64,000 nt of DNA from G965200765 sp965200765 (GTDB lineage: Bacteria > Pseudomonadota > Gammaproteobacteria > Arenicellales > JAJDZL01), in the NCBI GenBank assembly GCA_965200765.1, contig OZ241380.1, positions 558,001 to 622,000 on the forward strand. The letters run 5' to 3'. The notes beneath the pieces were generated by a model that worked only from the letters and a program-made list of their open reading frames with translations, did no database searches and was not told the DNA's origin. Numbering within the stretch: position 1 is the stretch's first letter; each line of letters starts with the position of its first letter. The translations under genes were made by a program, and so were the position numbers. Below are positions 1 to 7,839 of this stretch, piece by piece.

Positions 1-2
1 TC

Positions 3-494
3 GATGGTGGTGTAGAGATTCGTCAACATCCGCAAACTGGCAATGTGAATGCTGCACGATGGAAGGCGCATGTTGTGACTCCGTACACTGAATGTTTGCG
101 TTGCAAACGTCAATATACGTCAAGCGATGTTGCACTTGAACTAGATGGATCCTGGCATAATCCGAGCTACATTAAAGGTGCACAGTTCGAAGAGGGTGGT
201 GGAGAAAATGTCTTTTGCCTGAGCTTGGCAACAGCAAGCGAGCTATTGAACATGGTCCTGCGAATGCCAATTGCAGAAAATTGGTGGCCAAATCAAAACG
301 GAGTAGAACGGAATTTTGTAACCGGAAGGACAAAGATTCGATCTGGTGTATGTCATGAAAATTGCACGATAAACCGGGAGAAGTGGTTGGGTGACAATGC
401 TAGTGAGATTGGTTATCTCACTGAAAAGGAAAGCTGTTTAAAACGCTCGCCTTTTGTTCGTATTAGAGATTTTTTCAGGCAACTCAATGGATAA
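3..494 (+). CDS. ThiF/E1-like adenylyltransferase, C-terminal part
   Basis: The frame is open from the first bases of the window, so this is the 3' end of a longer gene; the GTG at 45 is probably internal. The visible 163 residues look like the C-terminal part of a ThiF/MoeB/E1-like protein of the kind found with prokaryotic E2 and JAB genes. The pattern is DGG near the edge, then A-R-W-K-A-H-V-V-T-P, a Cys-x-x-Cys (CLRC), a D-G-x-x-x-x-P-S-Y-I stretch, and an N-V-F-x-x-S-L-A helix. Family members adenylate the C-terminus of a ubiquitin-like protein. The glycine-rich ATP loop must lie upstream of the window. The stop at 492-494 overlaps the next gene, so the two are probably co-translated. 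The ThiF assignment is from remembered family patterns, not a search. Confidence 0.72.
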   Translation, partial: DGGVEIRQHPQTGNVNAARWKAHVVTPYTECLRCKRQYTSSDVALELDGSWHNPSYIKGAQFEEGGGENVFCLSLATASELLNMVLRMPIAENWWPNQNGVERNFVTGRTKIRSGVCHENCTINREKWLGDNASEIGYLTEKESCLKRSPFVRIRDFFRQLNG

Positions 495-870
495 CCTGAT
501 GAAAAGTACCAAAGATTTTGATCAAAGTTGGATTTCAGATGCATTGGAACAGTTAGAACAAATTAATGAAGAAGCTGCGGAAGAGAATTATCCAGAAATT
601 AGTAGCATATCAATTGCGATGGCTAGAGAACTACTTCCAAAGCTGACTATTCACCCCATTGTACCAGACGTTTATCCATCAATGGATGGTGATGTATCAA
701 TATTTTTCAAGTCACGTACAAAACCTGCGGCAATACTAATTAGAATATGTAGTAATCAAAAGATAGTGTGTCATACATCAGTAAACAAAAAACGTAAAAG
801 GAAATATTATAATAACATATCCGAGATGCCGGATGACTTTCTACGTGGCAAACTAACAGAATTGGTATGA
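487..870 (+). CDS. Small partner protein of ThiF/JAB-type ubiquitin-like operons
   Basis: A 127-residue acidic-then-basic protein. I chose the ATG at 487, which overlaps the end of the ThiF gene by 8 bases; a TTG at 454 and an ATG at 499 are alternatives. The N-terminal third is helical and Glu-rich. The middle has a P-D-V-Y-P-S-x-D-G-D-V-x-I-x-F pattern, and the C-terminus has Y-Y-N-N-I-S-E-M-P-D-D-F. I have seen the same arrangement (aspartate-glycine strand, then a terminal P-D-x-F helix) in uncharacterised small proteins encoded beside JAB/ThiF genes. No catalytic motif, signal peptide or membrane segment is visible. The overlap argues for a structural or regulatory partner of the E1-like enzyme. 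Its function is unknown. Confidence 0.65.
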   Translation: MDNLMKSTKDFDQSWISDALEQLEQINEEAAEENYPEISSISIAMARELLPKLTIHPIVPDVYPSMDGDVSIFFKSRTKPAAILIRICSNQKIVCHTSVNKKRKRKYYNNISEMPDDFLRGKLTELV

Positions 871-1409
871 GCTGTGAAAACTTGTACGACAATGGTCAAG
901 GAAACCAGACCGCTGAATTCAAAAAATCGTGGTAGTTGCGGTATGCTCCAAGGTCAGCTACTGAATGCAAGGATTCACAATCTTGCCAGCCTTCCGCTCC
1001 ACATCTGCTGTGAAACCAGACAGCGCAGTTGTTGCGATTGAAGGGGAGCGCGTCGCAAATCTGGACGATGCTCACTCGTTAGCAGGAGCAGAAAAATCCA
1101 CAACCGGAGTCCTTATCGCTCACTCTGAGTCTACCTGCCTCAACTATGCCAAAGACATTTGTCCCAACTCATATGCAGGAGTAGGCATGAAAATTGTCAT
1201 CCCCATCCGAAGTGCCGTTGTTGCTTGGTCGTATTGATTTTGACTTTCAGCGGTTTGGAGTATATAGTCTTACTGTTCTTGGTGTGTACCTTACTTGCCT
1301 TCCACTAGTAGCAGTGTGTTAAAATTTCACTAATTTTGAACACTAAGTTGATAGACGAGACTATTCTGTGTCACGAACTAAAAATTTATGATTTAGAAGG
1401 TGAATTTCA
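871..1409 (+). other. Gene-poor stretch
   Basis: About 540 bases without a supportable gene. A 90-codon frame at 965-1237 has no ribosome binding site and no recognisable motif, and the other frames are short and broken. It may be decayed coding DNA. No clear promoter could be assigned to the methyltransferase that follows. Confidence 0.5.
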
Positions 1410-2306
1410 GTGAAATTATTCGCAATTGGCGGTCATCAGGTCATCTGGGGTGACGTAATCTCGGCACTGAATGAGTATGTCGATGATGAATCGGTTGATC
1501 TGATTTTTGCTGACCCGCCATACAACATTGGTAAAAATTTCAACAGCACAATGGACCGCTGGGCAACTGATGAAGAGTACTTGAACTGGTGCTATCAATG
1601 GATAGACCTGTGTGTGAAGAAGCTGAAACCTACTGGATGCTTCTATGTGATGACCGCTACACAGAATATGCCGTATTTCGACCTTCATCTACGAAAGCAA
1701 ATGCATGTTCTTTCTCGTATCGTTTGGGCGTATGACAGTTCCGGGGTTCAAGCAAGAAAATACTTTGGTTCTTTGTATGAACCGATACTATATTGCGTAA
1801 GGGGCAAGGATAACTACACTTTCAACGCTGACGAAATACTTGTGGAGGCAAAAACTGGCGCAACGCGTAAACTAATTGATTATAGAAAACCGGTGCCGCA
1901 AGTATACAGCAGCAAGAAAGTACCCGGAAATGTATGGTATATCCCTCGAGTACGATACAGAATGGAAGAGTACGAGAATCATCCGACACAGAAGCCCGTT
2001 GCGCTGCTGAACAGAATCATCAAAGCAAGTACCAATCCGGGTGATACCGTATTGGATCCTTTCTCTGGAACTTTTACTACTTCGTATGTGGCAAAAATGC
2101 TTGAGAGAAAATCAATAGGTATTGAATTGGATGAAAGCTACATGAAAATTGGACTAAGACGTTTGAAAGTACAATCTTCATATAATGGAGAATTATTGGT
2201 TAAGGAGTTGAAGTCGTTTGAAATCAAGAGTCAGCTAGGCCATGAAAAACAAAAGAGTCGTTTTGCTACATCGCACTCTGTTATGCACGTTAGCGGGAAA
2301 ACTTGA
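1410..2306 (+). CDS. yhdJ: Adenine-specific DNA methyltransferase, YhdJ family
   Basis: A 298-residue beta-class N6-adenine methyltransferase that aligns closely with my memory of E. coli YhdJ over its whole length. It has D-P-P-Y-N-I-G-K-N-F at about residues 35-44 (motif IV), then S-R-I-V-W-x-Y-D-S-S-G-V-Q-A, I-L-V-E-A-K-T-G, V-P-G-N-V-W, N-H-P-T-Q-K-P, and the AdoMet loop D-P-F-S-G-T-F-T-T at about 216. YhdJ methylates the second adenine of ATGCAT, so this enzyme probably does too. The start is GTG, with AGAAGG about nine bases upstream. There is no cognate restriction gene beside it, so it is an orphan methyltransferase. The C-terminal ~40 residues differ from the family and look like a variable tail. 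Neighbours are unrelated defence genes. Confidence 0.92.
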   Translation: MKLFAIGGHQVIWGDVISALNEYVDDESVDLIFADPPYNIGKNFNSTMDRWATDEEYLNWCYQWIDLCVKKLKPTGCFYVMTATQNMPYFDLHLRKQMHVLSRIVWAYDSSGVQARKYFGSLYEPILYCVRGKDNYTFNADEILVEAKTGATRKLIDYRKPVPQVYSSKKVPGNVWYIPRVRYRMEEYENHPTQKPVALLNRIIKASTNPGDTVLDPFSGTFTTSYVAKMLERKSIGIELDESYMKIGLRRLKVQSSYNGELLVKELKSFEIKSQLGHEKQKSRFATSHSVMHVSGKT

Positions 2307-2782
2307 ACTTTGAACAAAGCCCGTAAAGCAACGCTTCATGCTTGGCCCAATTTGTCTTGTGAGCATCGCGCGCCATCTGAAGCTGATGCAACCATGAAAG
2401 TGGCAGTAGAGGGGAAAAGCTTTCAGTCTATGGAATAACGGTACCGAACCGAACCCCATGTTCCCCACCCTCGACAACACCTATTTGACCACCATTCGCC
2501 TTGATATATACAAACGAAGTCAAAAGTTACGTGCAAAAGGATTTGACTAAACTAAGAAGGATGGTATCATTTTCAGTAGCGGATTTCATTTTCAGCAGAT
2601 ACATTGTGCACACAGGTGTATACGCGCATATGAAATTCCAAGAATACTCTATTTGAATTAGGGTAATATGAGATCATAATTACACTCGGATTAAAGCTTT
2701 GCATATCGAGTTTCAACTCATGTGTTTGAATTTGTTTTAGTAGGTATGCTGATAACTGATGCTTATATTGGAGGATATCGTT
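2307..2782 (+). other. Intergenic region with candidate promoter and repeated operator-like boxes
   Basis: No gene is supported here. TTGACT at 2543-2548 and TATCAT at 2565-2570 are spaced by 16 bases and could drive the DUF1524 gene. Immediately downstream lie two near-identical 13-base direct repeats (2567-2579 and 2586-2598, one mismatch, 19 bases apart, about two helical turns), overlapping the putative start site. That is the geometry of an operator. The remaining ~180 bases to the gene start show nothing further. Confidence 0.3.
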
Positions 2783-3886
2783 ATGGTAGGAGAAAATACT
2801 AGTTTGGAAACAAACCGACTTCCAGAGTGGTTGGACAGTCGATTGGGAGAATGCGAACAAAGGCATTTAATCGAAAAATACTGGAAAAAACTCGAAAGGA
2901 AATTTCAAATCTCCCCAGATTGGATAGATGAATATATTATTGATTTTGTAACTTTCAAGCAAAATAAAGATCGAAGAGATAGTTACAATAGCAGTCGAAA
3001 TTTTATTGATTTGCTAAGGGATGAAACGGAGGAGACCTTAGAATCTATGCTACGATACGCTGATTTCTATATTGAGTACGTACTTGCCAATGATCCTGAT
3101 TACAATTTTGAAAAAAGGGAAATTAGGAATCTAAGGTTGCTCGGTTATGGACCCGCAATTCTTATAATGAGACTTCGAGACTTGTTGGCTTCAGAAAGGC
3201 TCGATAAAGAAACATACAGGAAAATGCTTTCGTCATTAGAAAGCTATCGAGTAAGGCTTGCAGTGATGGGTAAACTGAATCATTGGAAAGTGTTTTACAA
3301 ATTAACTTCATTGATATGTGAAAATGATCCCTTGGAATCATTTCTAAGTGCTATGAAAAATATGGAAGTCAATGATACCGAATATAAGTTTCCAAACGAC
3401 AACGATTTTCGTGACCAGTTTAAGAAGATAGATTTCTATGATTCGGATGATATGAGTAATGAGTGGTGTAAACTAATTTTATATCGTTTGGAAAATTATA
3501 ATCGAGACATACAATCCATCCCTTCGGAACATTACTATCAAATAGAACACATTATGCCACAAACTATCGAAGATACAAAATGGAAATGTATACTTGGAGA
3601 AAATCATAAGGAGTATTGGAAATGGTGTAATAAAATTGGAAATCTTACACTCGTACCTTCTATTAACCTTAACTTAATGCTTTCCAATGAGTTGTATGAA
3701 GATAAAAAGAAAATTGCGAATTGCTACATTGAAATTGAAACTCAATTTCGATTGAACAAATGTGTATGGGAGAAAGAAAAATGGACATTTGACGAAATTG
3801 AGGAGAGAGGTGAAAAACTCGCAGATAAAGCAATTGAAATCTGGCCTGACCTCAACAATATATTTGACAAGATATTATCGGACTGA
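2783..3886 (+). CDS. DUF1524 (GmrD-like HNH) protein lacking the DUF262 domain
   Basis: A 367-residue protein. The start is the ATG at 2783, because GGAGG lies eight bases upstream; the ATG at 2759 has no such site. The C-terminal half carries the DUF1524 His-Asn-Asn nuclease signature: E-H-I-M-P-Q with His256, then N-K-I-G-N-L-T-L-V and N-x-x-x-S-N-x-x-Y-x-x-K-K. The N-terminal ~200 residues match the helical linker that follows DUF262 in full-length GmrSD-type enzymes of 550-700 residues. The ParB-like DUF262 NTPase/nuclease part is absent and I found no relic of it upstream. GmrSD enzymes are type IV restriction systems that cut modified phage DNA. A clear paralogue with the same truncation lies at 27210-28322. 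A minus-strand methyltransferase relic follows both copies. It could be a functional stand-alone nuclease subunit or an N-terminally deleted remnant. Confidence 0.75.
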   Translation: MVGENTSLETNRLPEWLDSRLGECEQRHLIEKYWKKLERKFQISPDWIDEYIIDFVTFKQNKDRRDSYNSSRNFIDLLRDETEETLESMLRYADFYIEYVLANDPDYNFEKREIRNLRLLGYGPAILIMRLRDLLASERLDKETYRKMLSSLESYRVRLAVMGKLNHWKVFYKLTSLICENDPLESFLSAMKNMEVNDTEYKFPNDNDFRDQFKKIDFYDSDDMSNEWCKLILYRLENYNRDIQSIPSEHYYQIEHIMPQTIEDTKWKCILGENHKEYWKWCNKIGNLTLVPSINLNLMLSNELYEDKKKIANCYIEIETQFRLNKCVWEKEKWTFDEIEERGEKLADKAIEIWPDLNNIFDKILSD

Positions 3887-3887
3887 G

Positions 3888-4575
3888 GGATTTTGGACAA
3901 ATATTCTCCACCAAAAGGAAACCAATGCTTTGAATTACCACTGGATAGTTCTATAATTGTTATTACACTACCGTGATTGTGGAGCAAAAACCAGAATGAA
4001 TTGATACATGTGGTTCAGCAATTTGCCGCCTAGATACGGATAGGTACGAACTATGCATGCACTCAGTTTGTTTTGTGCCAAATGATGACTAGATTGAATT
4101 CAATCCCGAACTCTTCGCAAGGTGGATGTACTTGCCGGACAGGTTCAAAGTGTGAAACGAATTGATGACGCTGACCGGCAAATTCATAATGTTCAGAAAG
4201 AACTTGCCGCACGGATGCAGAACCCTATATATCTCCGGCCGTATACATCTAATTTCGTCCAGTCAGATAGCTAGGTCATGTACATTGCCTAAGGTCAAAT
4301 AACCGAGAGTACATCTTGGCATTGAAGTAAGGGCATCAATGTGGTGGACAAGTGGATGCTTTCATTGTCGACCTCATCCATGTTTCCAGAATCTACATTG
4401 ACGATGGGCTGACTGCTTTGCCTTTCTGATTCTCGTTGGACTTCTGACGAGAAGGGCTTGAGTTTTCGTCTGCAAAAATCTTGTATCGCAACCGTTCTCC
4501 ATCAAGCAAGCTGAATCTGTACTGCCTGCTCGCCGATTTTGTCAAGCAATCAATGCCCATGGGGTAGAGATTCAT
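3888..4575 (-). pseudogene. Decayed DNA methyltransferase, copy 1
   Basis: On the minus strand, broken frames match the better-preserved relic at 28480-29400. An N-terminal piece reads N-L-Y-P-M-G then Q-Y-R-F (4575-4393). A later piece has a V-L-H-P-C-G-K-F-F-L-N segment (about 4190), which corresponds to the V-L-K-P-G-R-x-F-x-x-N of beta-class methyltransferases. Near 3900-3960 the stretch N-S-K-H-W ends in a form also seen downstream of the second DUF1524 gene. The TSPPY motif is no longer readable. Several frameshifts and stops make it a pseudogene. Its position between a plus-strand DUF1524 gene and a plus-strand defence gene is repeated at the second copy, so the block was duplicated as a module. 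Confidence 0.5.
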
Positions 4576-4770
4576 AGAAACATACCCTTCTTTCCTTCAA
4601 AAATTTCTCCTTGACAGACACTTGTTATCGTCCAGAACAGGCTGGAGAGTTGTTTTTCAGTGCCTTTGCTTGTTAAAAATATTCAATTATATCAATCATT
4701 TACAGATTCACTTCAACGATATCAAGAAAATTGTAATATTCACTCATCTTAAACAACGAACGATGAACGA
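4393..4770 (+). repeat. Conserved cassette leader, copy 1
   Basis: First of four related leader sequences (others near 23440, 25300 and 29205). Shared blocks include a CCCATGG(G) segment, TTTCTCC/TTTCTT with CAAAAATTT, CATCCAGAAC-like and CAGTGCCTTTG stretches, and ATCAATCATTTACA followed by TCAAGAAAA. This copy lacks the TTGACA and poly-G part: the sequence passes from TCAAGAAAA almost directly to TATTCACTCAT. It stands before the SNF2 helicase operon instead of a nuclease gene. Confidence 0.6.
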
Positions 4771-4827
4771 TGAGGAGTGCTATGGTTGCGAGGCTTTGTG
4801 ACGACTTGGTATCATGCATTGAAGGTA

Positions 4828-4836
4828 TGGTATAAG
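4828..4836 (+). promoter_or_regulatory. Candidate extended -10 for the defence operon
   Basis: TGGTATAAG matches an extended -10 (TGnTATAAT-like). A weak TTGGTA lies 19 bases upstream at 4806-4811. It is about 80 bases before the SNF2 start. Two ATGCAT sites (4814-4819 and 4863-4868), the known YhdJ target, flank it. The promoter call is an inference from consensus only. Confidence 0.35.
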
Positions 4837-4914
4837 TCAATGCCTTACACATTGCAACTGACATGCATAACTGAATCAGAGCCACCTTGAACTTTTTGGA
4901 GTAGAGATTCGTTG

Positions 4915-7836
4915 ATGAGTCTGATTGGGCACGAACTTCAACTTTCCTCCGGGGAACATTCTCCCGAGGACATGCAAACGCCTAGTCCCGGTGCTCGAGT
5001 AGTGATACGTGGCGAAGAGTGGCTGGTGCGAGGTGTCGAGATCCTCAACTCACAAAAAGGACACTACCAGTTGACGTGTGAAGGAATATCTGAACTCGTC
5101 AGCGGGCATGAAGCAATATTTCTGAACCAATTGGATGAAATTGATGAAATAGACCCTGCCAAGACCAAGCTGGAACTGGATACATCACCAATGTATGCCG
5201 ACAGCATTCTTTACATAGAAAGTCAGCTTCGAGAGCAAGTCAACTGCAATGACCAGATACAAGTAGGCTATTTAGCCGCGATGGACCATGCACCATATCA
5301 ATATGAGCCTGCAAGATTGTCCCTGAGTCAACCAAGGCAAAGAATTTTGATCGCAGATGCTGTTGGACTAGGTAAAACTATGGAAGCGGGTGTCTTGGTA
5401 AGCGAGTTGATTGCAAGAGGTAGAGGGAAAAGAATTCTAGTTTTGGCAATAAAGAGTATGCTAGTCCAGTTTCAGAAAGAGTTCTGGAATCGGTTTACGA
5501 TTCCTCTAACCCGGCTTGACTCTATTGGTATTCAGCGAATACGACGTCAGATTCCGTCCAATCACAATCCGTTTTATTACTATGACAAAGCAATCATTTC
5601 TATCGATACCCTGAAGCAAAGCCCGCAGTATCGAGTTTATCTGGAAAAAGCCTATTGGGACATCATTATCATTGACGAGGCCCACAACGTTGCAAATCGG
5701 GGAACTAAGGCATTGCGCAACAAACTTGCAACTCTGCTAAGCACAAGATCAGATACGCTCATAATGCTTTCGGCAACTCCTCACGACGGACGAGAACGAA
5801 GTTTTAATAGTTTGATGCAGATGCTTGACCCAACAGTTGATTTGAACCCGGACAAAAGCAAGGCCGAAGAGTACAAGAAGAAAGGTCTTGTAGTCCGACG
5901 CTTCAAGAAGGACATTGTGAATCAAGTTGAACAATCCTTTCGCGATCGCAAAATATTGAACCTGAGTGTCCAGGCTTCTGCTGATGAAGAAGTTTTATAT
6001 GATGACTTGCTTGCTGTAAAGCAAAAAACCATACACCATCTAAAGCATCGTAGCTTGTTCAATGTAACCTTGGAAAAAGCATTGTTTTCAAGTCCTGTTG
6101 CCTGCATTGATTCAATTTCAAATCGACTGAATATTATTGGCCAACAATCGAATGACAGAAGTGGTGAGATAGATTCTCTAAATCGACTCAAGGCGAAATT
6201 GGAAGCACTCAGTGATGCATCCTTTTCAAAATACCAGCGGCTTCTTGAATTGCTGAAACAGGATAAAGTATTCAATTGGAATCCAAGCGACCCAAAGGAC
6301 AGGTTGGTGATTTTCACAGAAAGAATTGAAACCATGAGGTGGCTGAAAGATCGCCTTGGGAGAGATCTCACACTAACAGGCAACCAGATAAAAACGCTTG
6401 ATGGTGGCATGAGCGACAGGGAACAGCAAGAAGTTGTAGGAGAATTTGGAAGTGAAATTAGCGAAGTGCGATTGCTGATTTGCTCTGATGTTGCATCTGA
6501 AGGAATCAACTTGCACTACTTTTGCCATAGACTTGTACACTTTGACATTCCTTGGTCACTCATGGTATTCCAGCAGAGAAATGGGCGAGTGGACAGATAT
6601 GGCCAAGAGAAAACTCCAATAATTGTCTATTTTGCCACAGATTGCCAAAACAAGACGATTCAGGGTGATTTGAGAATACTTGAAATCTTGAAAGAGAAGG
6701 ATGAGCAGGCCTATAAAGATATTGGAGATCCTTTAGTTTTTCTGAATGTTGAAGCCCTAGAAAAGATGGAGGATGTCACACAAGATGCAATCGCAAAAGG
6801 GCAACCCGCGGAGGATTTCAATAAGAAATTAGACCAAAAGCCCAATAAAGGCGAAAAATTATTACGATTATTCATAGGGGGGGGGGTACGGCTAAATCAA
6901 CTAAATCAATATAGTAATCAGCATTATCCACCCGCAGACTCTTTGTTTGATGATGAGTTGTGCTACCTTACTTACGGGCTAGATCGACTAAATTCAAAAA
7001 GAACTCATCCACAAATTCAATTTGAAGTAGATGACAGCGAGTCTGTCATTGAACTTCACGCACCTCCTGATCTTCAGCACCGTTTTCGGTTCCTTCCAAG
7101 GGAGGTGAAGCCAAACAACTGGTGCTTCATCATAACAGTTGACTACTCGCGCATGCGTGCTGCAATCGTTGAAAGTCGCAGAACTGAAGCAGACTGGCCA
7201 GAAATTCACTTCCTTTGGAGATTAAGCCCAATTTTCAATTGGCTGAGCAGTCAACTCCTGTCATTGTATGGAAGGCAGACTGTACCTGTTCTTGCTGGGA
7301 TTGATGGGCTAGAGCAAGATGAAACAGCATTTCTGTTTTCAGGGATGATCCCCAATGAAAAAGGGCAGTCTCTGAAGAATGAATGGATTTGTATTCTGTT
7401 TCACAACGACATCATCTCCGGGCAGTGCAGTTTCCAAGAGATACGCCAACGCATAAAACTAGGTATGGAGCAATCCGCTAATCATCCTGGCAGTGAATTC
7501 AACATTGATAGATTACAAGGCTTGGTCCCTGTAGCAGCCGAGGTAGCAAAAAAACACTTCCGCAATCTTCGAAATTTGTTCGAACAAGAACAAAAATCGA
7601 GATTGGAAGAGTTAAATGAAAACCTTACAGCAGACTTGCACAAGAGGCTAGTTGCCTATCAGGAAGAACGTGAAATTTCAAAAAAACTGAAAGAAATAGC
7701 TTCAGGAGAATACAAGCGGAAATGCGAGGAAACACAACGAACATTTGACGACTCAATAAATTGGTTGGAAAAAGCGCTAACTCCGGCCCAAAATTCATGG
7801 GTTCAGTTGGTTTGCGTATTCACCGCTGGGCACTAA
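4915..7836 (+). CDS. SNF2-family helicase, DrmD-like, with intragenic poly-G tract
   Basis: About 973 residues. A TTG at 4912 and an ATG at 4915 are both possible; I prefer the ATG, with purine-rich GGAGTAGAG upstream. SF2/SNF2 motifs are in order: Walker A A-V-G-L-G-K-T near 149, D-E-A-H near 255, S-A-T-P-H-D near 286, A-S-E-G-I-N-L near 528, and Q-Q-R-N-G-R-V-D-R-Y-G near 550. The size and partners match DrmD, the SNF2 helicase of class 1 DISARM, which acts with an adenine methyltransferase against incoming phage DNA. The last ~315 residues follow a run of ten G at 6877-6886 that encodes Gly-Gly-Gly at about residue 655. Loss of one G reaches TAA within three codons, and gain of one reaches TAG within about ten, so the protein would end after the motor core. 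The stop is three bases before the methyltransferase start, so a switch would probably also affect the next gene. Confidence 0.85.
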   Translation: MSLIGHELQLSSGEHSPEDMQTPSPGARVVIRGEEWLVRGVEILNSQKGHYQLTCEGISELVSGHEAIFLNQLDEIDEIDPAKTKLELDTSPMYADSILYIESQLREQVNCNDQIQVGYLAAMDHAPYQYEPARLSLSQPRQRILIADAVGLGKTMEAGVLVSELIARGRGKRILVLAIKSMLVQFQKEFWNRFTIPLTRLDSIGIQRIRRQIPSNHNPFYYYDKAIISIDTLKQSPQYRVYLEKAYWDIIIIDEAHNVANRGTKALRNKLATLLSTRSDTLIMLSATPHDGRERSFNSLMQMLDPTVDLNPDKSKAEEYKKKGLVVRRFKKDIVNQVEQSFRDRKILNLSVQASADEEVLYDDLLAVKQKTIHHLKHRSLFNVTLEKALFSSPVACIDSISNRLNIIGQQSNDRSGEIDSLNRLKAKLEALSDASFSKYQRLLELLKQDKVFNWNPSDPKDRLVIFTERIETMRWLKDRLGRDLTLTGNQIKTLDGGMSDREQQEVVGEFGSEISEVRLLICSDVASEGINLHYFCHRLVHFDIPWSLMVFQQRNGRVDRYGQEKTPIIVYFATDCQNKTIQGDLRILEILKEKDEQAYKDIGDPLVFLNVEALEKMEDVTQDAIAKGQPAEDFNKKLDQKPNKGEKLLRLFIGGGVRLNQLNQYSNQHYPPADSLFDDELCYLTYGLDRLNSKRTHPQIQFEVDDSESVIELHAPPDLQHRFRFLPREVKPNNWCFIITVDYSRMRAAIVESRRTEADWPEIHFLWRLSPIFNWLSSQLLSLYGRQTVPVLAGIDGLEQDETAFLFSGMIPNEKGQSLKNEWICILFHNDIISGQCSFQEIRQRIKLGMEQSANHPGSEFNIDRLQGLVPVAAEVAKKHFRNLRNLFEQEQKSRLEELNENLTADLHKRLVAYQEEREISKKLKEIASGEYKRKCEETQRTFDDSINWLEKALTPAQNSWVQLVCVFTAGH
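6877..6886 (+). repeat. Poly-G tract (10 G) inside the SNF2 gene
   Basis: A run of ten G in frame as GGG-GGG-GGG-Gta. As written, the frame is open. Runs of this length are classic slipped-strand mispairing sites. Both alternative frames close almost at once (tac-ggc-TAA with nine G; ...tca-ata-TAG with eleven). Confidence 0.85.
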
Positions 7837-7839
7837 GAA

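Noticed and set aside
965..1237. 90-codon plus-strand frame between the small partner gene and yhdJ
   Set aside because: No ribosome binding site, no family pattern; more likely chance or debris.
5922..6509. 195-codon minus-strand frame inside the SNF2 gene
   Set aside because: Lies entirely within conserved helicase motifs on the plus strand; it is an antisense shadow.
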